Source of the DNA: Silene noctiflora
Taxonomy: Eukaryota; Streptophyta; Magnoliopsida; Caryophyllales; Caryophyllaceae
Direction of reading: 5' to 3'
DNA: 20,584 nt
Assembly (NCBI GenBank): GCA_009801015.1
Contig: VHZZ01001523.1
Span: 79,431-100,014 of the forward strand
The translations under genes and the position numbers were made by a program. The notes beneath the pieces were generated by a model. That model searched no databases. It worked only from the letters and a program-made list of their open reading frames with translations, and was not told the DNA's origin. Position 1 is the first letter of the stretch, and every line of letters begins with the position of its first letter. Positions 9,341 through 18,766 of the stretch are shown here, one piece after another.

Positions 9341-9410
9341 CTACTCTCTCCCTTGTCTAACCTCCCTCTCCCTCCCTTCTCCCTTCTCCTTTCTCCTTTC
9401 TCCATCTCCC
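9341..9410 (+). promoter_or_regulatory. CT-rich leader tract of the DUF1005 gene
   Basis: About 70 bp almost free of purines (CTCCCTTCTCCCTTCTCC-type repeats) between the TATA-like box and the ORF. Pyrimidine patches are frequent in plant core promoters and 5' leaders. Confidence 0.5.
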
Positions 9411-9451
9411 ACATTACAACAACTTCACAACCAAAGCGTAAACTATCCACA

Positions 9452-9469
9452 ATGCGCACCTCTAAATAA
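9452..9469 (+). CDS. 5-codon upstream ORF in the DUF1005 leader
   Basis: ATG CGC ACC TCT AAA TAA, ending 38 nt before the main ATG. If the leader is transcribed as inferred, ribosomes meet this ATG first. Its context (AC A ATG C) has A at -3 but no G at +4. A regulatory role is inference only. Confidence 0.35.
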   Translation: MRTSK

Positions 9470-9507
9470 CCACACCACCATACGCCGCCAACAATCCGTC
9501 GTTAAAA

Positions 9508-11485
9508 ATGGACCCATGTCCATTCATCCGCTTAACCGTCGGAAACCTAGCCTTAACCTTACCATCCCAAACCAAACCAGCACGTAACCTAATCCACCCA
9601 ACAACCTCCCCATGTTTCTGCAAAATCAAACTCAAAGGCTTCCCACCACAAACCGCCACTATCCCCTACCTCACTCCGTCACAAACTCCCGACACTTCTA
9701 CTTCCACTATTGCCGCGCTTTTCCACCTCAGTAAATCCGACCTTGCTAAACTCGCCCCTACCCGAAGAACGTTTTTTACCCCTGGTAGAAAACTCTCTCT
9801 TGAGATTTTTGTTTTTACTGGGCGGAGTGGGGCCAGTTGTGGGGTTAATTCTGGAAGGTTGTTGGGTAAAGTTACTGTGCCGTTGGATGATCTTATTGGG
9901 GTTGAAAATCGGGCTGTTGTTTTTCATGATGGTTGGACTTTTGTTAATGGGTCGAAAGTTCATGTTTGTGTTCGGGCTGACCCGGACCCGAGGTTTGTTT
10001 TTCAGTTTGATGGTGAACCGGAATGTAGTCCGCAAGTTTTTCAGACTCAAGGGAATGTTCGGCAGCCTGTTTTTACTTGTAATTTTAGTTTCCGGAATAC
10101 CGCCGTCGGTGATCGTCACCAACGTAACAGGTATTGTTTAATCTTTACTTCCCGGCGTATAATTAGTTAGTCTTGTGTGAGAAGGTTTTGTATGGAATGA
10201 GTAATGAGTAATTGTTTTTTTCTTTTTTTTTTAAAAACGGTTTTATACTAAATTAGTGTTCAACGACCTATATAGTATATACCCTCATTTAAAACATGGT
10301 CTCGCGTTATGCAAGAATTTGTTTGAAAATGTTAGGGCTAATTGTGGATGGAATAAGGAAAATTAGGAAAATAAACATCGAAAAATTTAACTAAATTTGT
10401 AAGAGCTTTCACTGTCGACGGTGCGACCGCCTTTGTTAGGCACTTAGTTCCGTAATTTGGGAGATATATTGTTATGCAATTGTTTTGATTCTTTTTGAAA
10501 AGCTAGAGGTAGACTATAAAGAAGCAAATTGAGAATTTGGTGTACTTTTTGAATGGAATCTTAGTAAGAATTAGAAGAATAAATTGAAGGGAGGATGGTA
10601 TAGAAATTTGAATTTTGTATAGGCTTTTGGTTAGGGAGAGGGATTTTTGATTGGAATATTAGAATCTTAGAAAATTGGATTTGAAATGATAAAAAAGCTA
10701 ATGGGGGATTTTGTTTGTGTGGTGTATGTAGGTCGTTGCAATCGGATCAAGGGAGCGGAAGAGGGTGGTTGAGTTCATTTGGAAGTGAAAGAGAGAGGAC
10801 AGGGAAAGAGAGGAAAGGGTGGTCAATTACGGTTCATGATTTGTCAGGTTCGCCTGTGGCTGCAGCGTCTATGGTGACACCGTTTGTGGCGTCTCCTGGG
10901 ACGGACCGTGTGAGCCGGTCAAATCCTGGTTCTTGGCTGATTTTACGGCCTGGTGATGGGACGTGGAAGCCGTGGGGCCGGCTTGAGGCGTGGCGTGAAC
11001 GTGGTACTGCGGATGGGGTGGGGTATAAGTTTGAATTGATTCCTGAGAGTGCCAATACCGGGGTTGTTCTGGCTGAGTCCACTCTTAGCACGGCTAAAGG
11101 CGGAACATTCTTAATTGATTTGGCTTCTGCGAACATTAATAGTCAATTTAATGGTAGTACAGGTGGGCCGTCGAGGTCCGGTCAACGGTCAAGCACGGTA
11201 TCCGGGAATAGTCCGAGAGGTGGAGGAGGGGGGAGTGGTGACTTTGGATACGGCTTGTGGCCGTACAGCGCATATAGAGGGTTTGTGATGTCAGCCAAGG
11301 TGGAAGGGGAGGGGAAGTGTAGTAAACCCACAGTGGAGGTGAGTGTACAGCACGTAAGCTGCACAGAGGATGCAGCAGCATTTGTAGCACTCGCAGCCGC
11401 GATTGATCTCAGCATCGACGCTTGTAGGCTTTTCTCTCATAAGCTTAGGAAAGAGCTTTGTCAAAACAATGAGTTGGGTTGCTGA
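9508..11485 (+). CDS. DUF1005 family protein, two exons (9508-10130, 10732-11485)
   Basis: The spliced frame encodes 458 residues, near the usual length of this plant family, which includes Arabidopsis At5g17640 (ASG1, abiotic stress gene 1) and At1g10020. The molecular role is not well defined; ASG1 is linked to stress responses. Conserved blocks seen: MDPCPFIRLTVGNLAL at the N-terminus, CGVNSGRLLGKV, FVFQFDGEPECSPQV (residues about 163-177), KGWSITVHDLSGSP (236-249), GTWKPWGRLEAWRERG (284-299), a Gly-rich linker (about 360-381), GLWPYSAYRGFVMSA (from 382), VQHVSC (413-418) and IDLSIDAC (432-439). No signal peptide or membrane segment is evident. The ATG at 9508 starts the family-typical N-terminus and has A at -3 and G at +4. 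The splice is CAG|GTATTG and TGTAG|GTCG, splitting an Arg codon. No stops or frameshifts occur. I give no symbol because the orthologue within the family is unclear. Confidence 0.95.
10131..10731 (+). other. Intron of the DUF1005 gene
   Basis: A 601-bp AT-rich intron with GT at 10131-10132 and AG at 10730-10731. The frame of exon 1 runs into a stop at 10168-10170 without splicing, and conserved residues continue only from 10732, so splicing is required. No transposon was noticed inside. Confidence 0.9.
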
Positions 11486-12340
11486 CAATTTAGGGGAGAT
11501 TTGAAGGAAATCTCGTCTACTTATTTTTAATTTTTGGGTTTAATTTTTTAGTTAGTGATGGAATTTGTACTCCATCGGCTTTTTTAGATGGTTAAGTACT
11601 TAATACTACTCGTACTAGTCTATTAGTACTACTATTACTGAGTACTAACAGAGATCAAAACTGTGTATAGTAATTAGTAGGGAAAGAGCTGATCTTAGGA
11701 AAGACTAGACTCTTGCGTTTGGGTGTGCCTTCTGTAATTTGATCGTCCTTGTTTTTAGTTGGATTGTTTTCGAATCATCAAATGCAAATGTTAATGTTTT
11801 ACTGTGAATCTATATGTTACTTCCGTCACTTTTGCCGAACGCTGTTTGCATGATGAACCTTTTTCAACACTCGACATTTACAGCTTGAGTCGGAGTAAGA
11901 TAGGTTGAAAGGTAACTTCCATTGGTGGCATTGTATATAACTCATGAATGATGCATGATTTGGGGTTGATGATGTAGAAGCCTTAAAAGATGGACAAAAT
12001 ATTTGGGGATGTATCATGTATGTATAGGTGAGTAGAATAAAGGAGCATCTTCGGTAGGTTTGCTGAGTAGTTAAATGACAGGAAGCTGATATGCATCTTT
12101 TTCATGCACAGAGAAAAGGGTTGCGGAAACCTTTGTGCATGTGCTACTTAAGTTTTTCTGTTAGGTTGTTAGCTTCAGCTTTGGCATAGCTTTTATTGTG
12201 TGTTGTTGACATCTCACATCTTATCGATGTAAATATCCGTGTTAACATTAAAATGGGTTAAGTATCATACCATTTGGATATAAGCACAAATGTTTTGCCT
12301 TCCTAAGCATTGTGCTTTTGTTTTATTAATACTATTTGAC
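11486..12340 (+). other. 3' flank of the DUF1005 gene
   Basis: The first few hundred bases probably hold the 3' UTR. T-rich and TTGT-rich tracts occur at 11520-11550 and 11748-11770. The only AATAAA noticed is at 12036-12041, too far to assign with confidence. No other gene is seen. Confidence 0.45.
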
Positions 12341-12361
12341 ATGTCTTAAGCTTAAAGACGG
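12341..12361. repeat. Palindromic GTCTTAAGCTTAAAACGG repeat, copy 4
   Basis: ATGTCTTAAGCTTAAAGACG, followed by GATATACCAGTCATAAACC. GACGGTCTCATTG at 12463-12475 may mark the other end of a MITE, but the borders are not proven. Confidence 0.5.
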
Positions 12362-12909
12362 ATATACCAGTCATAAACCAAGAATTTGTGTAAAACTTTA
12401 CCAAGACAATAGTCTAAGAGCTCTAATAGTGCATTCATTCATCATGCCTATTGCCTTTTTTAGACGGTCTCATTGTATGATTTGTGTTTATAACTTTATA
12501 TCTTCCGACAAAAGATGACAATAGACATAAGCGGTTCGACTACCGTTTTCCCTACTTTATGATGAGCTTATAAATCTTATTGTGAAACCGGGCAGTAATA
12601 TGAATTGTATGCCGTTTTGCTTTAGATTTATTAACCATCAAATAAAAGTGACCTAAATATGATGCTTGCTTTATGTGTGTAACATGGGCGTCTTAAGACA
12701 AATGGAGACCCAGTGCGACGCGGAAAAATGAGGCCTCAAATATAAATACACAAGTATATTATACTTCGAGGTTTATATTGAATTTCATTAATAAAAACTC
12801 GTAATACGGTGACCAAAAGCGAAGGCCCGGTTCCTACCTAGTGGCCTTAGACACCCCTAGTGGGTAGATTTTCAACCAAAAGTGAAAAATGTTGAAATTA
12901 AAGGTAAGA
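12362..12909. other. Intergenic stretch with one unclassified dispersed-repeat-like segment
   Basis: A segment at about 12687-12860 (GGGCGTCTTAAGACAAATGG ... GCGAAGGCCCGG ... GGCCTTAGACACCCC) is richer in G and C than its surroundings and looks like a decayed repeat. I cannot place it in a family. No gene is seen. Confidence 0.4.
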
Positions 12910-13009
12910 GGGTATCTTTTTTTTGTGTGCGCGCAAAACCCATCCGGTTTAATTCGGATTCGAGCCGAGTAGGACTACTAGGGCGGTAAAGCTCTCCCTC
13001 GTGAGTTTA

Positions 13010-13020
13010 GGGCTCGAGCA
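13010..13020 (-). promoter_or_regulatory. Pol III B box of the SINE
   Basis: TGCTCGAGCCC on the minus strand. Spacing to the A box is typical for tRNA-like promoters. Confidence 0.6.
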
Positions 13021-13053
13021 CGAGACTTCTGATTAAGCTAGAACAACCTCTTG

Positions 13054-13065
13054 CCAGTTGATCTA
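13054..13065 (-). promoter_or_regulatory. Pol III A box of the SINE
   Basis: TAGATCAACTGG on the minus strand, the internal promoter's first element. Confidence 0.65.
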
Positions 13066-13085
13066 AGTGCTCATGGGTAGTATCT

Positions 13086-14775
13086 CTCATTTTGTTAATT
13101 TTTAACACTCTTTTTAAAAAAGAAGAAAAGGAGAGAAAAAAAGATTGATAAGTCTGATTAAGTACTCGTTTACGAGTTAGTCAAAGTGGAGACGAAGTAG
13201 ATAACTCAAAATTAAGAGTAGCATCCCCTTGAGAGAGCACGTCGTGGAATTAAAATTGTAAGTTGACATTTAGACATCAAGACCCCCATGTCGTTTGACT
13301 TGGCTTTTACTAAAGTGTATAGTTAGTTGGACCAACTCTAAATTAAAATTAGATTAATACAAGTACGAGTATATAGTACTAATAATTAGCAACATGCCTT
13401 AAATTAAAGGAGTAGTAGGTATTGAGTCAAAGGCGTGCATGCACGGCGCACGTTTAACAATAGCTTACTCGAACTTGAACCTCCCTTAATCATTCATTTA
13501 TCCTTACTCCCAAACTGAGGATTTGAACATAACTCGATCTGAATGTTTATTGTTGCAAACTTATGAACATTTCTAAAGAACTTAAAGACAAGAGATCTGA
13601 AAATGACTCGACCCGGTAAACGAGGGTTATTTACCGATTGTTCTAAATAGGAAGTTTTGATTATGCAATTGAATAATGATTAATGATGCATATGAGTTGT
13701 GACCACGTCACATATTAAGTGAACAGTAATTTTGGTCCCCTGCCCTAGAAATCTAGAATAGTTTACTGATCAAGTTAACAAATTTCAACTCACAGCATTA
13801 AAAATTAGTGTACTAGACTAGAAGGGAATATACTGCCATTTTGCTTGTTAATGAAGACTTAAAGAGACTTTTAAATAATGCACTAATTACAGCATTATGT
13901 CCTTAAACTAGATATTTATATCACTAGTTTATTGTACACTGAAAACTACGGAGTAGCTAATTATGTTAACATGGAATATTTAGTTAGTTATTGGATTCTC
14001 CCATTACCCGAGGATTCTTTAATCTCCATATACGGTCCATCATTTAAAGACGATCATAACTTAAGATCTCTTTTACAATCTTTTTTCGTCTCAACTTTAG
14101 TTTTAATCGGTTCTGTGAACCGGGTAAGTTAAAACCAGCTTAAACAAGAATTGTTAATTCCGTGAACGGTAGAGTTTTTATTTTTTTATTTTTTTGCATT
14201 TTCTCGTCTTCATTGATTAAAAATATGTATTTTCAGCTTTTTTATGGGGCTGCTCTCATGTAGGTACGGAGTATTATATTACCTTCTTATTGTTTACGTT
14301 ATTTCCAATTTTAACATATGTACAATCGACTTTGATAAGGACGCATTGGTTTTTCAACTTTAATTTCGAGCTTTATCTCAACTAGAATCGACTCGAGGTT
14401 TAGGCTATTTCACACCGGATAGGTCCATATGCCAAGTGGAGAAGACATGTAGGGCTTGTAATAAGTTGTATTTTGCTGTCTCATACGGAAAGTGGTCCTA
14501 GAAGTGTACAAGTGATGAGAGAGGTCCCTAAGTTTAACGATTTTGTCTATATAGGAAGGTCATGATAGGTCGTGGTGGTCCTTAATCTTGAATGTGAGCA
14601 AATTTTGAAGGGACAGGACTCAACTCACAGGAGTCGTAAGTATACATTTTAGTGCAAAACTTGGTAAAATGTACGTTATCCTTCTTAATTAGGATGCAAT
14701 AGGATCACCAAACACACAGATTGACACTTGAGCGAGACTCACTGCTAACTCTTCAAGCCTACAATTCCATTGTTA
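13086..14775. other. Intergenic stretch, no gene seen
   Basis: About 1.7 kb with mixed AT-rich sequence. A 66-codon open frame at 13932-14132 shows no family resemblance or start context and is not called. No transposon border could be defined. Confidence 0.5.
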
Positions 14776-15064
14776 GAACATCCGCATAAGTGAGCCTCCC
14801 CATATTTTCTTTTTCCTTTTTTTATTTGTCCAACTCATTTTCCAGTAACTTTTCCATTTACCCTCCCTAATTCATATCAACATCTATGCAACAATGAGGT
14901 TCTCCAACAATATTAATTTACACCCAAAAACTGGAGCCTCCCCAAAAGCAACACAAAATGCTTTACTTTTTCTTTGGAGACCTCCCCTACAGATAGAGGA
15001 GCCTCCCCATTTGAGGAGAGAGAGGGTATATGAAGAGGTTGGCTGCCCACCTTTGCGGATGCTC
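14776..15064. mobile_element. PIF/Harbinger-type MITE with TTA target duplication
   Basis: A 289-bp element with inverted ends GAACATCCGCATAAGTGAGC (left) and GAGCATCCGCAAAGGTGGGC (right, minus strand), matching at 16 of 20 positions. It is flanked by TTA at 14773-14775 and 15065-15067, the 3-bp TWA duplication of PIF/Harbinger elements. The interior repeats GAGCCTCCCC words near the left end and at 14999-15008. It has no transposase, so it would be mobilised in trans. Confidence 0.82.
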
Positions 15065-15804
15065 TTAATTCTCTAATTGAAAAGCTCATACTACTTTGTC
15101 CTCCCTAAGTAAACATGGAAGGGACACGCGGGTCCACGGGCCGGCACGCCCGATGACCCATTTTAATGCAATACGGGATTGTCACGACCCAACATGGTAC
15201 GATACGCCATGCGTTGTACTCTAAGTTAAAAGTTTGAGAAAGAAGATTGTGCCTAGCTCAGGCACGACACAACTCACCGGTACATGACACACTTGAGCAC
15301 GTCCAATATGCAAAGAAAAAAGGGCGGAGAGGAGGAACGCTCAAACACGACATGACACGACACGCCAAGGAACACGGACCGTGCCTGGCTGCCATTTCCA
15401 TTTCACCGGGACGTTAGGGCATGACATGAAGCCTACCTTCTCGTGTCTGGGTTGTGCCATTTTCTTCTCCATGCACGACACAAAACACATCCCACTTTCA
15501 TATCTATCTCTAGGATCAACTATTCTATTTATATAGTTTTGTTCAAAATCAGCTGTGAATAACTTAGTTAGACAAAAAAAACCTTAACTACAAGATGTGA
15601 TGGTAAATATTTTTTTTTTTAAAGTAGTTCTCTTAAAGATATTCGATTTGAAAACAAAAATCGTTATTCCTTGAACTCGTGAACACAAGCATTATTAGTC
15701 AAAGTTTTCTGGTTGAAAAAAGAGGGTACTTGTGCAAAGTCGCTAATTTTAGGGGTACCACATGAATTTTTCGATAAATAAGTAATTGACCTTAATATAT
15801 GTAA
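15065..15804. other. Intergenic stretch with a GGCACGAC-rich repeat cluster
   Basis: From about 15120 to 15485 the sequence is GC-richer and repeats GGCACG, CACGACAC, GACACGACACGCC and GGGCATGACATG words, resembling the GGCACGACCC-type ends of plant DNA transposons. Terminal repeats could not be paired. The rest is AT-rich with no gene. Confidence 0.4.
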
Positions 15805-16012
15805 TACTCCCTCCATTCAAATCCACTTGTCACATTTGTTTTTTTTATATAAGAGAAAATATATATTCATATAAAATCTTATTTGATTTGTTTTAAGGTT
15901 ATTAACCTAAGCTAGAATTTTTACTAATTTGTAACAAAAGATATTAATGATGTAAAATGTGTCTTGACAAACGTAAAAAAGATTAATGTGATGTACATGA
16001 AAATATGGAGTA
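15805..16012. mobile_element. Stowaway-like MITE, second copy
   Basis: It starts TACTCCCTCCATTC and ends ATATGGAGTA (complement TACTCCATAT), with an internal TTGACAAACGT at 15964-15974 and the same GAAAATATATTCAT ... TTTGATTTGT order as the element at 6687-6948. The terminal repeats match less well: a CTCC seems lost from the right end. Another Stowaway-like start, TACTCCCTTCCCATTTT, occurs at 16042, next to the gag remnant. Confidence 0.7.
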
Positions 16013-16062
16013 TATGATAAACTAGAATTAAGAAACGGTATTACTCCCTTCCCATTTTCCAC

Positions 16063-17240
16063 GACATTTTGAGCTCGACTTCGATCAATTTCAAGATTGT
16101 CAATTGTGGCTAATAGTTTTTTGTTCTTATCAAGAAAAGTGTCATAGTCAACCTTAAGTCTATCAAATTGGTCATGTAAATCAGAATATGTGGTGAAATT
16201 ACTAAGATGTATATGCTTTAATTCATTCAACTCTTTAATTAGGACGTCGACCTTACTGACTATTATTTGACTAATGGTTCATTTTCAGCAACAAGTTTAG
16301 ATTGAACAACGTCGACTCTTTTATTTGTCGTGTTTTTAAGATCACGTCTCAATTGTATATTCTCATCCGCTATGCTTTCTATTTCCATTTGCATTGCATT
16401 TAGACGCTTATTTGATTCATAATTGGTGTCTAAAGTGTCATTAATCAATTTAATGATTTCGTCTTTTGAAAAAAATCTGTTTTTAGCTTTAAGGTGAGTG
16501 AGACTTACCTCATCTTCTAATTCACCATCAGAAGCATCCGAGTGTGCCATAAGACACCTAAAAGAGTTATCATATGACCTGCGTTGTGGTTCTTATTTGA
16601 CCGTGGCCGATTTGAGACAAAGCTTTGCTTCTAATTCATCCTTAATAGGTTCATCGTTCTCCGAATCGAACTCACGCTAAACTGTAGCAATCATCGCATG
16701 TTTGTACTCTTACTTAGTCTTTTCTCGTCTATCTGATCTATGAATTTTTTTTTCCTATTTGGGACATTTTCGAATTTGGTGATCACAATCACCACACTTG
16801 AAGCATTCAATTCTAGATATTGAACGAGAGGATGAGACAATCGTTTTGAGTTTATTACCATCAAACTTTCTTTGGTTCTTTCTTTTAATGATATTTGCAA
16901 TTCTTCTAGACAACATGGTAACTTCCTACTCAAGATCACTTTCGTCATCACTCGAGACAGCTTTTAGAAGTCCTTGGTCTCCTCTATAGTCGTAACTTTG
17001 GGTTACCATTTGTTAGCAAAACTCCTTAAAAATTTCCGGACAATGTCCAATGCCTTAATTCATTGGTAATACTAGAAAAGTGAGAAGACATGCTATTTAT
17101 TAACTCATCATTTTGCATTGTGAAAGTCTAGTATAGTCCATCCTTTTGCATTGTGAAAGACTTGTGTGGTCTCGTGCGAACTTATGTCACATTGCAATAG
17201 TGGTATAGCACTAGCATTCTTCTTTCCCTTCTTATAATCA
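16063..17240 (-). pseudogene. Ty1/copia gag (UBN2-type) pseudogene
   Basis: An intact gag would package the element's RNA in virus-like particles. The minus strand shows the gag order: a LLQCDISSHE-like region near 17180-17205, SSITNEL near 17060-17085, KVTTIEETKD near 16980-17012, a CCHC knuckle CFKCGDCDHQIRKC (16764-16805; CX2CX4HX4C complete), an acidic segment with MAHSDASDGE (from 16550) and a charged, coiled-coil-like tail to about 16065. Several in-frame stops interrupt it, and the frame shifts near 16985 and near 16260. The gap between the primer-binding site and the first gag residues is too short, so the N-terminus is probably deleted. A 33-bp direct duplication sits at 17111-17176. 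Confidence 0.82.
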
Positions 17241-17295
17241 TCAAACTCAAGATAGAATTAAAATCATTATTGATTTTAGGCAATCAAGAGCACGA

Positions 17296-17308
17296 GACCC
17301 TGACACCA
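17296..17308 (-). other. Primer-binding site of the copia remnant
   Basis: TGGTGTCAGGGTC on the minus strand, 10 of 13 to TGGTATCAGAGCC, the initiator-methionine tRNA site common in plant copia elements. It lies two bases after the LTR end. Confidence 0.65.
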
Positions 17309-17310
17309 GG

Positions 17311-17415
17311 TGTTGAGTCCTTTGCGGCGGCTTATAGAATAAGGTGCAACATAACTCCCCATAACCAAGTGGGGTTCTATCCTAAAACAAATTGATGATG
17401 GGAGGAGTGGCACAC
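17311..17415 (-). repeat. Truncated copia 5' LTR
   Basis: The minus strand ends in ACTCAACA just before the primer-binding site and contains GTTTTAGGATAGAACCCC, similar to the LTR-like remnant at 3416-3724. Its other part is missing beyond 17415, where the gypsy LTR begins. Confidence 0.6.
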
Positions 17416-18540
17416 TGTAACACCCCCATATCCCAAGGAGCCTTACCAAGGACTACCTTAAGACATGGAGGCGCTACCATCTCGGTTACCCAAGGTAGTG
17501 CACATCACATAAACCATAATGAAACATAATTTAAAGTTAAAGATTAAATAACTGATTACATGTCTCCAAAATACGAATACAACCAAAACTCCAAAATGTA
17601 TTATCAAAATAAGTATCTAAAGTATGCGAAAGCTAACAACTGGTGATGACTCTGTCCCTGCCCAGTCCCACGGCAACATCAACAACAATGATCATCATCA
17701 CCTGCTAAGCCAACCGCTCACTATCCCCGAATGGATCACCACAGTTTTGAAAACAGAAACGGGGTCAGTCAATTATAAAATAACATACCATATCATTACA
17801 TAAAAAGAACATCCAATGTAACCAGAAATCCACCATCTCCAAACTCCATAGTAACCAGTAATCGACTACACACCAAGGTGTGTAGCCCTGTCAGATTATT
17901 CATCTCAACAAGTAATCTACGCCGCCAGTGGGGACCGCAGCCTTACCACTAAAATCCCCGCTCACACAAGAGCGAACCCAATCCATTAATGTGCACATCC
18001 CCCTTGCGCTGAGAGAATGCAAGAGGCAAACAATGGGGGTGAGACCATCTCTCGCAATGACTCACAATACAATCTTTAAACTCCAACAATAACAACCATA
18101 ACCATCATATCATGAATATCAGAAAACAATAACAAGAATCATCACTTGATACATATACTATTCCACAGTCAACTGAGTAGGAAAACCTTACCTGATAAGC
18201 AATTCCGATAAGCACAACAAGGAAATCAAAAGGCTTATTCTACGAAGTCTCCTCCTATAACATAATTAACGAATCAACACAACGAATAAAGGTAATCAAA
18301 TCTCAAAACCCCTAAATACTCTAATTAGGATTTCACTATCGTACCATAAAACTATCAAAGACTATATCAATGGCTTATCCAATTGATTACAAGGACAAAG
18401 GTGTGAGAATTCCCAATAAAAGATGTATAACGCCTTAGGATTGATAGAAAGTAGAAATGAGCAATGTTACGTTGTTTGAGTGTAAAAAGTGCTTTGAGAA
18501 TGTTTTGGAATAAAAAGATAAATAATCACCGCCTCACGTT

Positions 18541-18549
18541 CTATTTATA
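18541..18549 (-). promoter_or_regulatory. LTR TATA box
   Basis: TATAAATAG on the minus strand, about 200 bp inside the LTR and 33 bp downstream (in element direction) of the palindrome array. Transcription would start near 18510. Confidence 0.65.
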
Positions 18550-18582
18550 TCAAACCGCGTAAAAACCCGTAACGAACCGAAC

Positions 18583-18723
18583 ACTCGGTCGAGTATGGGA
18601 CACTCGACCGAGTAAGACACACTCGACCGAGTGCTCTCACACTCGCTCGAATCCTCAACGAATAGTATGCTGACATATCATCCTAACTAGCTACTCGGTC
18701 GAGTAGCCCCCACTCAGCCGAGT
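18583..18723 (-). promoter_or_regulatory. U3 array of six ACTCGGTCGAGT palindromes
   Basis: Copies at 18583-18594, 18602-18613, 18621-18632, 18641-18652 (degenerate), 18693-18704 and 18712-18723. Each is a near-palindrome, and copies occur in both orientations (ACTCGGTCGAGT and ACTCGACCGAGT). The first two can pair as a 12-bp stem with a 7-base loop. The location upstream of the LTR TATA box suggests protein-binding sites; that function is inferred. Confidence 0.75.
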
Positions 18724-18753
18724 AGCCTAAGGTCACAAATCCGATATATTACA

Positions 18754-18766
18754 GTCTTCCCTCCTT
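18754..18766 (-). other. Polypurine tract of the gypsy element
   Basis: AAGGAGGGAAGAC on the minus strand, ending right at the LTR edge, as expected for plus-strand priming in LTR retrotransposons. Confidence 0.8.

Larger units (their letters stand above)
12917..13074 (-). mobile_element. tRNA-derived SINE, reverse orientation
   Basis: On the minus strand it has a Pol III A box TAGATCAACTGG (13054-13065; 11 of 12 to TRGCNNARYNGG) and, 33 nt downstream, a B box TGCTCGAGCCC (13010-13020; 9 of 11 to GGTTCGANNCC). A CTCGAATCCGGATTAAACCGG-like segment (12943-12966) and an eight-base A-tail (T run at 12917-12924) follow. Candidate target sites are GGGTATCT at 12910-12917 and GGGTAGTATCT at 13075-13085. 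They match only imperfectly, so the exact 5' end is uncertain. Confidence 0.75.
16060..17415 (-). mobile_element. Ty1/copia retrotransposon remnant: LTR end, primer-binding site, gag
   Basis: Read on the minus strand from 17415 leftward: an LTR 3' end closing in ACTCAACA, a tRNA-iMet-like primer-binding site, then decayed gag. Protease, integrase and reverse transcriptase are missing, cut off near 16060 beside MITE sequence. The right side is cut by the gypsy LTR at 17416, so this element is the older of the two. Confidence 0.8.
17416..18753 (-). repeat. Ty3/gypsy 3' LTR, 1338 bp
   Basis: It has inverted ends TGTAA (17416-17420) and TTACA (18749-18753). The orientation is fixed by the polypurine tract just outside its right edge and the end of pol beyond, so it is read on the minus strand. 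U3 carries a palindrome array and a TATA box. The left flank is CACAC (17411-17415). The matching duplication should be at the lost 5' end of the element. Mentioned from memory: TGTAACACCCCCATATCCC-type starts are frequent in plant gypsy LTRs. Confidence 0.85.

Noticed and set aside
9679..10122. 147-codon antisense open frame within exon 1
   Set aside because: It lies opposite a clearly conserved DUF1005 exon and is explained by that exon's codon composition.
9710..10141. 143-codon frame overlapping exon 1 in another frame
   Set aside because: Shadow of the DUF1005 coding frame, with no family resemblance.
12336..12518. 60-codon frame
   Set aside because: Covers a MITE-like segment with the TTAAGCTTAA palindrome; no protein signal.
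12917..13074. A functional tRNA gene
   Set aside because: The A and B boxes are present, but there is no cloverleaf or anticodon arm, and a retroposon tail follows. A SINE is the better call.
13932..14132. 66-codon frame
   Set aside because: No recognisable domain, start context or neighbouring gene structure.
14894..15076. 60-codon frame
   Set aside because: Lies almost entirely within the Harbinger-type MITE, reads past its right end and has no family resemblance.
15907..16062. Left extension of the gag frame
   Set aside because: This part reads through Stowaway-like sequence; only residues right of about 16063 look like gag.
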